Source: Nitrosovibrio tenuis
Lineage (GTDB): Bacteria > Pseudomonadota > Gammaproteobacteria > Burkholderiales > Nitrosomonadaceae
Assembly (NCBI RefSeq): GCF_900109785.1
Contig: NZ_FOBH01000010.1
Span: 30,265 to 94,264, forward strand
Direction of reading: 5' to 3'
DNA length: 64,000 nucleotides
Both the position numbers and the translations under genes were made by a program. Shown in pieces: positions 44,644 to 53,883 of this stretch. How positions within the stretch are numbered: position 1 is the first letter of the stretch; every line of letters starts with the position of its first letter. The notes under the pieces are model-generated. The model was given only the letters and a program-made list of their open reading frames with translations. It did no database searches and was not told the origin of the DNA.

Positions 44644-45432
44644 ATGATTACTGAACGCTGCGTTATCGAGATCGACGGGCTGTACACCCGGTTCGGCAGC
44701 CATGTGGTGCACGAGGACATCAATCTTTGTGTGCGTCACGGGGAAGTGCTTGCGCTGGTCGGTGGCTCAGGCTCTGGCAAGACTGCCCTGATGCGTGAGA
44801 TGCTTGGTCTGGATATGCCGGCCCAAGGTACGGTCCGGGTTTTCGGCGAGCCCCTGCACGGCCACGACCGTAGAATGCTTCAGTACCTGCGTAATCGTTG
44901 CGGGGTTTTATTTCAAAATGGCGCATTATTCAGTGCGCTATCGGTATACGACAATATCGCGCTGCCCATGCGCGAGCTGCGAACGCTCGATGAGGGCATG
45001 ATCCGCGATCTCGTCATGCTCAAACTCAAAATGGTGGATATCGCACCAATGCATGCGACCAAGATGCCTGCGGAGCTTTCCGGCGGCATGGTCAAACGCA
45101 TCGCATTGGCGCGAGCCATGGCGCTGGATCCGGAGCTCCTGTTTCTGGATGAGCCCACCGCCGGGCTGGACCCGGTACTGAGCGATGGATTCGTCAAACT
45201 GATTCAGACGATGCGCCGCGAATTGACGCTGACCATTGTAATGGCGACCCATGATCTGGATACGTTGGTAGCGCTTTCCGATCGCATTGCAGTTCTGGCT
45301 GAACAGCGCGTGGTCGCGCTGGGAAGCCTGAAGGAGGTAATCAAGACGGACCATCCGTTTATCAGGAATTACTTCTTTGGCGAGCGCGGCAAAAGGACAT
45401 TAGGCAACATTGGAAATTCTTATGGGGGATGA
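44644..45432 (+). CDS. MlaF-like ABC transporter ATP-binding protein, copy 2
   Basis: 262 residues. Walker A GGSGSGKTALM, signature LSGGMVKRIALARA, Walker B LLFLDEPTAGLD and H-loop MATHD are intact. It pairs with the permease at 43498 and is the sister of 716-1498; both share the FQNGALFSALxxxDNIAxPxRELxxxDE stretch (positions vary). The start has no strong ribosome site; coupling to the upstream gene is likely. Confidence 0.95.
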   Translation: MITERCVIEIDGLYTRFGSHVVHEDINLCVRHGEVLALVGGSGSGKTALMREMLGLDMPAQGTVRVFGEPLHGHDRRMLQYLRNRCGVLFQNGALFSALSVYDNIALPMRELRTLDEGMIRDLVMLKLKMVDIAPMHATKMPAELSGGMVKRIALARAMALDPELLFLDEPTAGLDPVLSDGFVKLIQTMRRELTLTIVMATHDLDTLVALSDRIAVLAEQRVVALGSLKEVIKTDHPFIRNYFFGERGKRTLGNIGNSYGG

Positions 45433-45435
45433 ATT

Positions 45436-46347
45436 ATGGAAAACCGTGCCCATGCCCTTGTGGCGGGGTTGTTCGTAATGATTCTGAGTATCGCCGCCGC
45501 AGCCGTTGCCCTGTGGTTTGGCGGGGATACGACGCCACGCGACAAATACCTGATCGTGTCCGAATCTCCTGTCACAGGGCTCAATCAGCAGGCAACCGTG
45601 CGCTACCGGGGGGTTACTGTGGGCAAAGTGGAGAATATCCGCCTGGACCCGGAGAAACTGCAAACCGTTCTGATCCGTATTGCCGTGGACAAGAATTTGC
45701 CGCTTACAACAAAGGCATACGCGCAGCTTGGCTATCAGGGTTTGACAGGCCTTGCGTTCGTACAACTGAACGACGAGGGCGGCCAGGCTGAACGATTGAC
45801 CACCGACCCGGATAATCCCGCACAGATTCCCCTGCGCCCCTCCGCGTTGGACAGCATAACTGATGCAGGACAACGGCTGCTTGGGAAGGCAAATGGGTTG
45901 GTGGATCGGTTGAATGTGCTGCTGGGCGATCAAAATCAAACCCATTTTTCACACATACTGGAAAATACCGCGAGCGTAACCGGCCGCCTGCACAACGTCG
46001 TTAGCCAGCTTGAACCCGGACTTAAATCCCTGCCCGGGCTGGCTGCCGATGCCAGTGCCGTACTCAAGCACACGGACGAGCTGGTCATGGGCCTCAACGA
46101 CATCAGTACCCGCATAAATCAGCACGGCGGTCCGATCGACAGCCTATCGCAAACCGCCGGAGAGCTCACCGATACTCTACATAAATTGCGGGAAACAACC
46201 GAAGGGATCACGCGCAGCACCCGCAGTGTGGAGCGGGTCCTCCTGCAATTTGAAGAACAGCCCCGGAGCCTGCTGTTTGGCAGATCACCGCCTCCGCCCG
46301 GCCCTGGCGAGGAAGGTTTTGTATCACCGCGGGAAATTTCCAGATGA
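45436..46347 (+). CDS. MlaD/MCE-domain substrate-binding protein, copy 2
   Basis: 303 residues: membrane helix at about 8-28, MCE domain (ESPVTGLNQQATVRYRGVTVGKVE, LGYQGLTGLAFVQL) and a long helical tail. The C-terminus ends PPPPGPGEEGFVSPREISR, echoing PGEPGF of copy 1 at 1491-2417. It begins 3 bases after the ATPase stop and overlaps the lipoprotein gene by 4 bases. Confidence 0.93.
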   Translation: MENRAHALVAGLFVMILSIAAAAVALWFGGDTTPRDKYLIVSESPVTGLNQQATVRYRGVTVGKVENIRLDPEKLQTVLIRIAVDKNLPLTTKAYAQLGYQGLTGLAFVQLNDEGGQAERLTTDPDNPAQIPLRPSALDSITDAGQRLLGKANGLVDRLNVLLGDQNQTHFSHILENTASVTGRLHNVVSQLEPGLKSLPGLAADASAVLKHTDELVMGLNDISTRINQHGGPIDSLSQTAGELTDTLHKLRETTEGITRSTRSVERVLLQFEEQPRSLLFGRSPPPPGPGEEGFVSPREISR

Positions 46348-46973
46348 AAAAATTTATAATCTTTGCGATCTTGGCGATCGCCGGATGTGCCGCGCCTCGT
46401 GCCCAAACACAGATAATAGTGTACGACTTCGGGTTGCAGCGTCTGGCGGCTATGTCCGGCGCTTCGAGCATATCCGGAAATGCGCAGCTGCGAGCAAGCC
46501 TGCTGGTGCCGGATGTGGTAGCACCAATCTGGCTGGATAGCACGGCAATTCAATTTCGTCTGGCATACCATGACCTCGCGCAAATCTATTCCTATGCCAG
46601 CAACCGCTGGGCTGCTACACCTGCAATCCTGCTCAGCCAACGAATCAGAAGCCGGATTGCCATGGCCAATCATGACGGCGTAATAAGCGCTACCGAAGGT
46701 GCGCGGACAGACTATGTGTTACGCCTTGAGCTTGAGGAGTTCACCCAGATATTCGATACCGCCGACCACAGCCGCGCCATCGTCAAATTACGCGCGAGCC
46801 TTATCGATCGCCGAACACGTCTCTTGATGAGTCAGCGAAGCTTCAGCATCGAGCAATCGGCACCGGCACCTAACGCATCCGGTGCAGTGCGCGCGCTGAC
46901 GGACGCGAGCGATAACTTGATCGGGACCCTTATTGGATGGCTTGTGGAGGAACTGCCGGATAGGAAAAGCTAG
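46344..46973 (+). CDS. ABC-type transport auxiliary lipoprotein (PqiC/DUF330-like), copy 2
   Basis: 209 residues with lipobox LAIAGC (Cys near residue 14). The family core appears as ASLLVPDVVAPIWLDSTAIQ with a FRLAYHD and YASNRWA follow-up, and LLSQRIRSRI. It is the last gene of operon 2. The preceding segment IIVYDFG is the usual start of the mature domain. The paralogue is 2414-2980. Confidence 0.88.
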   Translation: MKKFIIFAILAIAGCAAPRAQTQIIVYDFGLQRLAAMSGASSISGNAQLRASLLVPDVVAPIWLDSTAIQFRLAYHDLAQIYSYASNRWAATPAILLSQRIRSRIAMANHDGVISATEGARTDYVLRLELEEFTQIFDTADHSRAIVKLRASLIDRRTRLLMSQRSFSIEQSAPAPNASGAVRALTDASDNLIGTLIGWLVEELPDRKS

Positions 46974-47087
46974 GAGGGAAAATTCCTGGGCGGCAACCGG
47001 AGGCGTTGTGCTCGCGCCCGCCTTCCGACTATTTACAGAGGACAATTAGTACAATTCAGTTGATAGGCTTTTTCTGAGGAAGTACGC

Positions 47088-48188
47088 ATGAGATGCTTGT
47101 TTTCAATACCAGCATTGTTTGCGCTAGCGCTGCTTACCGCTTGCGCGAACAAAGCTCAGCTTATGAATCCGGCCTCATCTGGAAAATCTACCCCGTCTGG
47201 CTATCCGACGGTCGAGCATCCGGTTGGGGGTTGTGCTGCCGGGAAAAATCCATTCGACTGCGATCGCAGGGCTATCCTTGCAATGTCGGGAGGATATGAA
47301 GTCCAGTTCAAATTCGACGAGACGGTGGTACTGATGCCCGGCTATACGCGTAAGGAGCCAAAGCGTAGCATGGGTTTTGAATACGTGGTGCTGGTTGAAG
47401 ACGCGGGCCGGCGGATTTCGCTCCAACACATTCTGGTAATGGGCAACACCGTCACCAAGCATTGGCGCCAGGATTGGGTATACGAATCGCCCAAACGCTG
47501 GGTATATACAGGTAACCAGCACTTCGAGCAGCAGGAGCGCGATCCTGCCGAAATACCTGGTACATGGACACAACTTGTTTATGAAGTGAACGATGGGCCG
47601 CGCTACTCCGGCAGTGGGAAGTGGAACCACAGATATGGAGTATCAACCTGGACTTCTGACCGCAATTGGCGGCCGTTGCCCCGGCGCGAGTACACCAAGC
47701 GCAGCGACTATCAGTTGATCAATACTGAAAATCGACAGACCATCACTCCTCAAGGTTGGGCCCACGAACAGGACAATACAAAAGTCATCCGTACCAAGGA
47801 CGGTAAAGACACGTTGTTGGTCCGTGAATTCGGCTTTAATGATTATCGTCGAATTGAAGGCTACGACTTTGAACCCGCGCTGGCCTATTGGAAGGCCACG
47901 TCTGAATTTTGGGCAAGCGTACGCGCGCGCTGGGATAAAATATTCACCACGCATGGCTCGGTTACGCTGTCTATCATTCCCGCCGATGAGACCTTTAATA
48001 TGGCAGTGCTCGAACTTGCTGACGCGTACCGGAAAAACCCCCAGTTAGACTTATACCAAGCCAAGCTTGACGATATTTTCAGTAAATACGTCAATGTCAG
48101 AGCTTCTGCGTCTGTCAACGGGAGCTGGGCACATTTGCGCCACGCAGACGTATTTCATCCCACCCCAGCCAATCAACCTCAGCTCTGA
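47088..48188 (+). CDS. DUF6607-like lipoprotein of unknown function
   Basis: 366 residues. Signal peptide with lipobox LLTACA (Cys near residue 19). The mature part contains FKFDETVVLMPGYTRKEPKR, ISLQHILVMGNTVTKHWRQDWVYE and WNHRYGVSTWTSDRNWRPLPRREY, all conserved-looking Trp/Tyr-rich patterns that I associate with the DUF6607 family. The membrane-anchored protein faces the periplasm or outside. It follows the second Mla operon by 114 bases. A small hairpin (48354) and the DUF4197 gene in the opposite direction lie downstream. Confidence 0.72.
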   Translation: MRCLFSIPALFALALLTACANKAQLMNPASSGKSTPSGYPTVEHPVGGCAAGKNPFDCDRRAILAMSGGYEVQFKFDETVVLMPGYTRKEPKRSMGFEYVVLVEDAGRRISLQHILVMGNTVTKHWRQDWVYESPKRWVYTGNQHFEQQERDPAEIPGTWTQLVYEVNDGPRYSGSGKWNHRYGVSTWTSDRNWRPLPRREYTKRSDYQLINTENRQTITPQGWAHEQDNTKVIRTKDGKDTLLVREFGFNDYRRIEGYDFEPALAYWKATSEFWASVRARWDKIFTTHGSVTLSIIPADETFNMAVLELADAYRKNPQLDLYQAKLDDIFSKYVNVRASASVNGSWAHLRHADVFHPTPANQPQL

Positions 48189-48353
48189 AATGATGTACCG
48201 TAGTCTTCCGTGCACGCCCGATTCCTGCCAATCAGAACGCCCGGCCGAATAAACTCAACATCATCTCCGCCGCAGTAACTGTTCAGAAACAGTTGGATGT
48301 TAATCAAGTGTTTGATACGCCTTGCGCGTTGATATATTGGGAGGGTAGCAATC

Positions 48354-48373
48354 CGACGCGTTAGTATGCGTCG
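48354..48373. terminator. Short hairpin between convergent genes
   Basis: CGACGC (48354-48359) and GCGTCG (48368-48373) form a 6-bp stem with an 8-base loop between the genes ending at 48188 and 48397. A second short inverted repeat, AACTGTT/AACAGTT, lies just upstream near 48277. Both are weak; a bidirectional terminator function is a guess. Confidence 0.35.
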
Positions 48374-48396
48374 CGTTTATGTATGTTTGTTATGTA

Positions 48397-49086
48397 TTAT
48401 TGACCCTGCTTGAGGGCGCCAAACACGCTCTGCAGCAATCCCTTGGTCTGACCCATCGGATTGCTGCGGATGGCACGCTCTTCCTCCGCCATCATGAGGT
48501 AAAGCCCATCCAGGGTTTTCCGGGTAACGTAATTTTCAATGTTGGCATCTTTTTCCGCAACCAAACCAAATTTCGCGCCTTTACCTGCAAATTCGTTGTA
48601 TTTCTTCAATACGCCTGCCTGATCCGTGGCATTTTTTACAATAGGCAAAAATTTCTCGGTCAATGCCTCCGATGTTGTGTTACGGAAGTACTGCGTTGCT
48701 GCATCATTTCCTCCGGTAACAATATTTTTGGCGTCTTCCAGTGACATGTTGTTTACAGCATCCAATAGCAACGGCTTGGCTTCGGCCGCCGCCGTTTCTG
48801 CCGCGCGATTCATGGCCAGGATTAAATTATCCGCATATTTGCTCATGCCCAAAGTGCGCATGACCCCTTCCGCCTTTTGCAATGTTCCAGGCAGCGGAAT
48901 TTTAACCTTGGGGTTATCAGAAAATCCATTTGCAATCCCCAGCTTATCTACCGCTGCGCTGGCGCTTTGAGTGAGCGCCTGCTTCAGGCCGCCGGATACA
49001 TCTTCACTGGAAAGGGCATCGATATCTGCAGCAGAGGCGGGCGAGAAAATGAGAAGCCAAACAAGTAAAACAGCAACGGTCCGCAT
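48397..49086 (-). CDS. DUF4197 family exported protein
   Basis: 229 residues with a signal peptide (to about SPASA, residue 19). The mature part is mostly helical and carries the family landmarks: DVSGGLKQALTQSASAAVDKLG, GFSDNPKVKIPLPGTLQKAEG, LILAMNRAAETAAAEAKPLL and the C-terminal NPMGQTKGLLQSVFG. Proteins of this family are periplasmic and of unknown role. It is a single gene between the DUF6607-like gene (convergent) and lipA (same direction). Confidence 0.9.
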   Translation of the reverse strand: MRTVAVLLVWLLIFSPASAADIDALSSEDVSGGLKQALTQSASAAVDKLGIANGFSDNPKVKIPLPGTLQKAEGVMRTLGMSKYADNLILAMNRAAETAAAEAKPLLLDAVNNMSLEDAKNIVTGGNDAATQYFRNTTSEALTEKFLPIVKNATDQAGVLKKYNEFAGKGAKFGLVAEKDANIENYVTRKTLDGLYLMMAEEERAIRSNPMGQTKGLLQSVFGALKQGQ

Positions 49087-49268
49087 GGGGCAACTCCTTT
49101 CGAGTGCATCACTTATATGCTTCTGAATAAGCCATAACCCGCGGTGCGTTTAATGGACTACGCTGCTATGGCCAGCTGAGCATCCACAGGTATAGGAAAC
49201 TTTACGGTAGTTCCTGGCTGGCTGCCAAAAAGTCTGTTTATCTTTATCGAAGGATTTTAACTGAGCCG

Positions 49269-50228
49269 CTACGTTACACCTGCTTCGTGCGCCTGCTGGT
49301 CGGCATGATAGCTGGAGCGCACCATTGGACCGCATGCGGCGTTGCTGAAACCCATCTCAATTGCGGCGCGCTCGAATTCCTTGAACCCTTCCGGCGGAAC
49401 GTAGCGCATCACAGGCAAATGCCCGGTACTGGGCTGAAGGTATTGCCCGATCGTAAGCATCTCGACATCGTGTTTGCGCAAATCGCGCATCACTTCAAGG
49501 ATCTCCTCATCGGTTTCCCCCAGACCCAGCATCAAGCCGGATTTAGTGGGGATCTCCGGAAAGCGGGCTTTAAAGTCTTTCAGCAATTTGAGCGAGTGAG
49601 CATAATCCGCGCCGGGCCGGCACTGCCGGTACAGACGCGGGACAGTTTCCAGATTATGGTTCAACACGTCGGGAGGACAGGCGCACAACTTTTCCAGCGC
49701 GACTTCCAGCCTTCCCCGGAAATCCGGCACGAGAATTTCGACTTTCGTCCGCGGAGAATAAGCCCGGACCTGGCGGATACATTCCACAAAATGCTGAGCG
49801 CCTCCGTCACGTAAATCATCGCGGTCAACGCTGGTAATGACGACATACTTCAGCCTCATCGCGGCGATGGATTGGGCCAGGTGCAAGGGTTCATCGGCAT
49901 CCGGCGGCTTGGGCTTGCCGTGGGCCACATCGCAGAATGGGCAACGACGTGTGCAGAGGTCACCCAGAATCATGAAAGTGGCTGTGCCCTTGCCGAAGCA
50001 TTCGCCAATGTTGGGGCAGGACGCCTCCTCACATACGGTATGCAGCTTCTGCTCCCGTAGAATCCGCTTGACCTCGTAAAACTCCTGGCTGTTGGATGAG
50101 CGCACGCGAATCCATGAGGGTTTGCGCAGCAGCTCACCAGGAGCTTGGGGCACGATTTTAACCGGGTTGCGCGCGGTCTTGGCAGCGCCCTTCTGGCGGG
50201 TTTCGGCTTGCGGAATTTCGTTGGTCAT
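49269..50228 (-). CDS. lipA: Lipoyl synthase
   Basis: Radical-SAM enzyme that inserts two sulfurs into protein-bound octanoyl groups. 319 residues. The auxiliary cluster set [21 protein letters not shown] and the radical-SAM motif [15 protein letters not shown] are present (near 75-105); the C-terminal RSSYHAD contains the Ser ligand. It follows lipB with a 19-base gap and belongs to the dacA-dat-ybeD-lipB-lipA cluster. Confidence 0.97.
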   Translation of the reverse strand: MTNEIPQAETRQKGAAKTARNPVKIVPQAPGELLRKPSWIRVRSSNSQEFYEVKRILREQKLHTVCEEASCPNIGECFGKGTATFMILGDLCTRRCPFCDVAHGKPKPPDADEPLHLAQSIAAMRLKYVVITSVDRDDLRDGGAQHFVECIRQVRAYSPRTKVEILVPDFRGRLEVALEKLCACPPDVLNHNLETVPRLYRQCRPGADYAHSLKLLKDFKARFPEIPTKSGLMLGLGETDEEILEVMRDLRKHDVEMLTIGQYLQPSTGHLPVMRYVPPEGFKEFERAAIEMGFSNAACGPMVRSSYHADQQAHEAGVT

Positions 50229-50247
50229 GACAAGGCGGAGATGTTAT

Positions 50248-50964
50248 TCATCGGGAAAGGTAAACGGCTCGGAACGGCTCAATATGGGTCTCAGCAAGCG
50301 ATTTGGAAAGCGGCGGCTCAGAGACAGGCTCGGAAGTGCTCACAAGTCTCGCCTGTATTTTTTCGGAGAGCTTGATGCTTAACGTTTCCAGCCCGTCGGT
50401 GATCCCAAGGTCTCTGGTTTGGGTTATTCGCAATCCTGGATACCCACACGGGTTTATCGCGGTGAATGGTATCAGGTCCATATCCACGTTGAGAGCCAGG
50501 CCGTGGTAACAACAGCCGTTTCTTATTTTCAGCCCCAACGCGGCAATTTTTGCGCCATCCACATACACGCCGGGAGCATCCGTGCGGCCTTCCCCGTCAA
50601 TATGGTAATCCCGAAGCAAGTCTACCACGGCACCTTCCATTTTTCTGACCAGTTCGCGAACGCCAAGTTTAAGACGGCGCATGTCGAGCAGCAAATAGGC
50701 GATGATTTGACCGGGGCCGTGGTATGTGATCTGACCGCCTCGGTCCGTTCGAATCACAGGAATCCCAGCGTTATAGAGCAAATGTTCCGGTTTGCAGGCA
50801 ACACCCTGCGTATAAACTGGCGGGTGCTCCAAAAACCATATTTCATCAGGAACACTCCGCGTACGAGATGCCGTGAAATCCTTCATGGCCTGCCACGTCG
50901 AAAAATAATCCGCAAGGCCCTTATATCTGATTTGAATGTTTGTACGATCGGTGTTTGAGTTCAA
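50248..50964 (-). CDS. lipB: Octanoyl-[ACP]:protein N-octanoyltransferase
   Basis: Transfers octanoate from acyl carrier protein to apo-lipoyl domains. 238 residues. Motifs: RGGQITYHGPGQIIAYLLLD, the catalytic Lys in GAKIAALGLKIRNGC and the Cys in NPCGYPGLRITQ. The tail after about 210 residues is longer than in E. coli LipB. It sits between ybeD and lipA, the usual lipoate order. Confidence 0.96.
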   Translation of the reverse strand: MNSNTDRTNIQIRYKGLADYFSTWQAMKDFTASRTRSVPDEIWFLEHPPVYTQGVACKPEHLLYNAGIPVIRTDRGGQITYHGPGQIIAYLLLDMRRLKLGVRELVRKMEGAVVDLLRDYHIDGEGRTDAPGVYVDGAKIAALGLKIRNGCCYHGLALNVDMDLIPFTAINPCGYPGLRITQTRDLGITDGLETLSIKLSEKIQARLVSTSEPVSEPPLSKSLAETHIEPFRAVYLSR

Positions 50965-50977
50965 TGTACGGAATATT

Positions 50978-51292
50978 TTAAAGCACCATCGTTACCATTG
51001 GATGATCGCACAGTTCCTGGTATAGCGCGTCGAGTTGCGCGCGTGAAGTAGCACGAATCGTACAGGTGAGGCTCAAATAGGTATTTTTTTTACTTATCCT
51101 GGCCTCCAGTCTGGCCTCGTTAAAGTCAGGCGCATGGCGCTTTACAATCGCTAATATTGCCTGGGTGAATTCTTGCCGGCCATGTTCCAGTGATGCCGCG
51201 CTGGGCGATTCCTGCGAAGTGACACGTCCGATAATCTTGATGGGAAAATCGCACGGATACTCAATGAGCGGGGGCTGATCGGATGAGTTCAT
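50978..51292 (-). CDS. YbeD-like DUF493 family protein
   Basis: 104 residues, no signal. The alpha-beta DUF493 fold pattern is visible: IEYPCDFPIKIIGR at the start, a middle helix (HGRQEFTQAILAIVKRH) and the YLSLTCTIRATSRAQLDALYQEL stretch. Proteins of this family sit next to lipB in many proteobacteria; YbeD has been proposed to be an allosteric or regulatory protein related to lipoate metabolism, which remains unproved. Confidence 0.93.
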   Translation of the reverse strand: MNSSDQPPLIEYPCDFPIKIIGRVTSQESPSAASLEHGRQEFTQAILAIVKRHAPDFNEARLEARISKKNTYLSLTCTIRATSRAQLDALYQELCDHPMVTMVL

Positions 51293-51361
51293 AGATTGGG
51301 TCGAGGCCTGTCAAGCTCCTGGCATGTTGCTTTGGAACCTCTGAATAAGTCCGAGGTTCCT

Positions 51362-52222
51362 TCAATCTTTCGAAGCCGCACCTCGCATAACGGTCAGTTT
51401 ATAATCCTGGTAGAGTCGATATAGCTGCTCGAACATTGCTCCGGGTTTGCCGTCACCCACGGGCTTGCCATCAAGCCGGGTGATGGGCATGATTTCTTTG
51501 GTTGAAGAGGTAAGCAGTATTTCCTGGGCGGTGCGCACTTCATACTCGGAAATCTCTCTTACTTCATACGGTATTTGATAAGCGTCGGCCAACTCAAGCA
51601 CGACATCGTAAGTAATGCCGGGCAGCATCAGATGATTTTTCGGCGGCGCCAGCAGAATGTCGTTCCGTACCACAAAAATGTTGCTCGCCGCTCCTTCCGT
51701 CATAAAACCTTCCCGTAACAGCACTGTCTCCATCGCACCCGCATCGATCGCCATTTGACGCAGCAATACGTTGGGTAGAAGCGAAATGGCCTTGATGTCG
51801 CAGCGTAGCCATCGGTTGTCATTGGCGGTAATGGCAGCCGCCCCAGTGGCAAGCAGTTCACGCGGAGGCGTTAACAGCGGATTGCTCATGATGAATACCG
51901 TGGGCGCGACTCCTTTTGGAAAAGCGTGATCCCGCTTGGCAACACCACGGGTAACGTGAAGGTAAAGCGATTGATCATCATTTTCATTTTCCGCGACGAC
52001 TTGTTCCAGCAAGCTCCTCCATTCGTCATCAGAATGCGGATTTTGCAGTCGAATGCCATCCAGGCTGTGCTGCAAGCGCTGCAAATGTTCGATCAGCCGA
52101 AAAGGCTTGCGCGAATATACAGGGATGACCTCATATACGCCATCGCCAAAAATGAAGCCTCTGTCCAGCACGGGAATGCGTGCTTCTTCAATAGGCATGA
52201 AATTACCGTTGAGATAAATCAT
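51362..52222 (-). CDS. dat: D-amino acid aminotransferase (class IV PLP)
   Basis: 286 residues. Fold-type IV pattern: VLDRGFIFGDGVYEVIPVY near the start, the PLP-lysine region RGVAKRDHAFPKG, and the signature EGFMTEGAASNIFVVRNDILLAPPKN. It makes D-Ala/D-Glu from the keto acids and fits next to the D-alanine carboxypeptidase gene 52256. A branched-chain aminotransferase-like role is the alternative; the SNIF motif and gene context favour dat. Confidence 0.9.
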   Translation of the reverse strand: MIYLNGNFMPIEEARIPVLDRGFIFGDGVYEVIPVYSRKPFRLIEHLQRLQHSLDGIRLQNPHSDDEWRSLLEQVVAENENDDQSLYLHVTRGVAKRDHAFPKGVAPTVFIMSNPLLTPPRELLATGAAAITANDNRWLRCDIKAISLLPNVLLRQMAIDAGAMETVLLREGFMTEGAASNIFVVRNDILLAPPKNHLMLPGITYDVVLELADAYQIPYEVREISEYEVRTAQEILLTSSTKEIMPITRLDGKPVGDGKPGAMFEQLYRLYQDYKLTVMRGAASKD

Positions 52223-52255
52223 GATGACCCTTGCAAAAATCCGTGCGAACTGGTT

Positions 52256-53395
52256 TTAATTGAATAACAACCGCATACTATCCCAGGCGCGGCCGAAAAA
52301 GTTCGCTGTATGCACAGTCTCCAGCGCGACCAGTGGATGCTCAGCCATTGGCTTGCCATTGAGCGTAAACTTTACCGTGCCCACTTTCTGTCCCGCACTG
52401 ATGGGCGCGATCAAGGGTTGCTTATATTCCATTTTGGCTTTCAGTTTATCCGCCTGATGTTTGGGAAGGGAAAAGTAAACATCAGAGCCAAATCCTGTCT
52501 TGAGCTTGTCCTGCGTGCCCTTCCATAGTTGAATGACGGTTACTTCGCGCTCCTTTGGGTATAAACGAACGGTATCGTAGAACTGAAAGCCGTAATTCAA
52601 CAACCGCTGACTTTCCATCGCCCGCGCATTATCCGAGGCGGTGCCCATCACAACGGCAATCAACCTCCGTTCACCACGCCTGGCGGAAGATATTAGGCAG
52701 TATCCGGCGGCTTCGGTATACCCGGTCTTGACTCCGTCTATGTTGGGATCGAGCCATAGCAGACGGTTGCGGTTGACTTGGGTAATCTTGTTATAGGCAT
52801 ATTCGCGTAGCGAATAGAGCGGATAGTACTCGGGAAAGTCCCGTATTATGGCCGCTGCAAGCAGGCCGAGATCATGGGCGGTACTATAATGCTCGGGATG
52901 GGGAAGCCCGGTGGAATTGGCAAACCGGGTATTCCTCATGCCCAAACGTCCCGCCTCCTTGTTCATCATCTGCACGAAAGCACCCTCCGAGCCTGCGACA
53001 GCTTCCGCCAGCGCTACGGATGCGTCATTACCGGACTGGACGATCATTCCGCGCACTAGTTCATCAACCGTCACCGGTCTGCTAGGTTCGATAAACATGC
53101 GTGAACCCTGCACGCGCCAGGCATGCTCCGACACGGGCACAGCTTGGGTCAAGGCGATGCGTTTCTGATAAAGAGCACCGAAAACGACGTACGCCGTCAT
53201 CAGCTTTGTAAGTGATGCCGGTTCAGCACGCTCGTGAACATTTTGACTTGCCAGCGTCTGTCCAGTTTGAAAATCGATGAGAACGTACGATTTGGCAGCC
53301 ACGGACAAGTCTTGCGGCGCGGCGTGAATTTGGGGTTGCTGGGCCGTTGCGGATAATGCGAACAGAGACAGCAACAGAGGAAATAAACGTTTCAT
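52256..53395 (-). CDS. dacA: D-alanyl-D-alanine carboxypeptidase (PBP5/6 type)
   Basis: Low-molecular-weight penicillin-binding protein, 379 residues from MKRLFPLL. Signal peptide to about SATA. The catalytic SxxK is ASLTKLMTAY, the SxN is SGND and the KTG is DGVKTGYTEAAGYC. The C-terminal end (SMRLLFN) is amphipathic, suited to anchor to the inner membrane. It opens the dacA-dat-ybeD-lipB-lipA run, which is common in betaproteobacteria and gammaproteobacteria. A seven-codon longer start exists and is less likely. Confidence 0.95.
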   Translation of the reverse strand: MKRLFPLLLSLFALSATAQQPQIHAAPQDLSVAAKSYVLIDFQTGQTLASQNVHERAEPASLTKLMTAYVVFGALYQKRIALTQAVPVSEHAWRVQGSRMFIEPSRPVTVDELVRGMIVQSGNDASVALAEAVAGSEGAFVQMMNKEAGRLGMRNTRFANSTGLPHPEHYSTAHDLGLLAAAIIRDFPEYYPLYSLREYAYNKITQVNRNRLLWLDPNIDGVKTGYTEAAGYCLISSARRGERRLIAVVMGTASDNARAMESQRLLNYGFQFYDTVRLYPKEREVTVIQLWKGTQDKLKTGFGSDVYFSLPKHQADKLKAKMEYKQPLIAPISAGQKVGTVKFTLNGKPMAEHPLVALETVHTANFFGRAWDSMRLLFN

Positions 53396-53472
53396 AGACA
53401 ACTTTAAAAACGCCATTATACTCCAGCCGAATGGGAGGCGTTATCTATCAGGCCGACCGGCACACAGCTTAT

Positions 53473-53502
53473 CCCAGCCTTATTCTGCCCAGCCTTATTC
53501 TG
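53473..53502. repeat. Perfect 15-bp tandem duplication upstream of dacA
   Basis: CCCAGCCTTATTCTG occurs twice without spacing (53473-53487, 53488-53502). It lies between the dacA start and the small lipoprotein gene, possibly within the dacA promoter. Confidence 0.95.
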
Positions 53503-53557
53503 CCTTACTCGCTCCTTCTCTACTTTTCCTGCCTAGCGTTCTAGCGTTGGCAAGGGG

Positions 53558-53827
53558 CTAGCGGCGACACAGACTGAATCCATCATTCCAACCCAGGCGA
53601 TATTGCGTATCACTGGCAAACCGGCGTTTGTCCTTGAGTGCAAAGGAGGTTTTCTTTGCGGTCTCGCAACCGTCAATATAGCCATCCTTGAAGGCGGGGG
53701 GATAACCGGTAAGATTATAGACGGGCCGTGCGCTTGGCCGCGGCGGTCCACCGGAACGCTGAGCCTGTTCCGTGGCCGCGCAACCTGCTAACGCCGTTAT
53801 CAGAAAAAACGCCGCGATTGAGCGCAT
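53558..53827 (-). CDS. Small lipoprotein, function unknown
   Basis: 89 residues. Signal peptide with lipobox LAGCA (Cys near residue 16). The mature part is Pro/Arg-rich (RSGGPPRPSARP), then FKDGYIDGCETAK and a second Cys near the end (FSLCRR); the paired Gly-Tyr-x-Asp-Gly motifs (GYIDGC and LGWNDGF) resemble a conserved small lipoprotein family that I cannot name. No neighbour suggests a function. Confidence 0.7.
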   Translation of the reverse strand: MRSIAAFFLITALAGCAATEQAQRSGGPPRPSARPVYNLTGYPPAFKDGYIDGCETAKKTSFALKDKRRFASDTQYRLGWNDGFSLCRR

Positions 53828-53883
53828 CGCAAGCCTCTCGCATATAGAACCAATCCGTAGCCGTTACTCCAGACCAAGACAGG

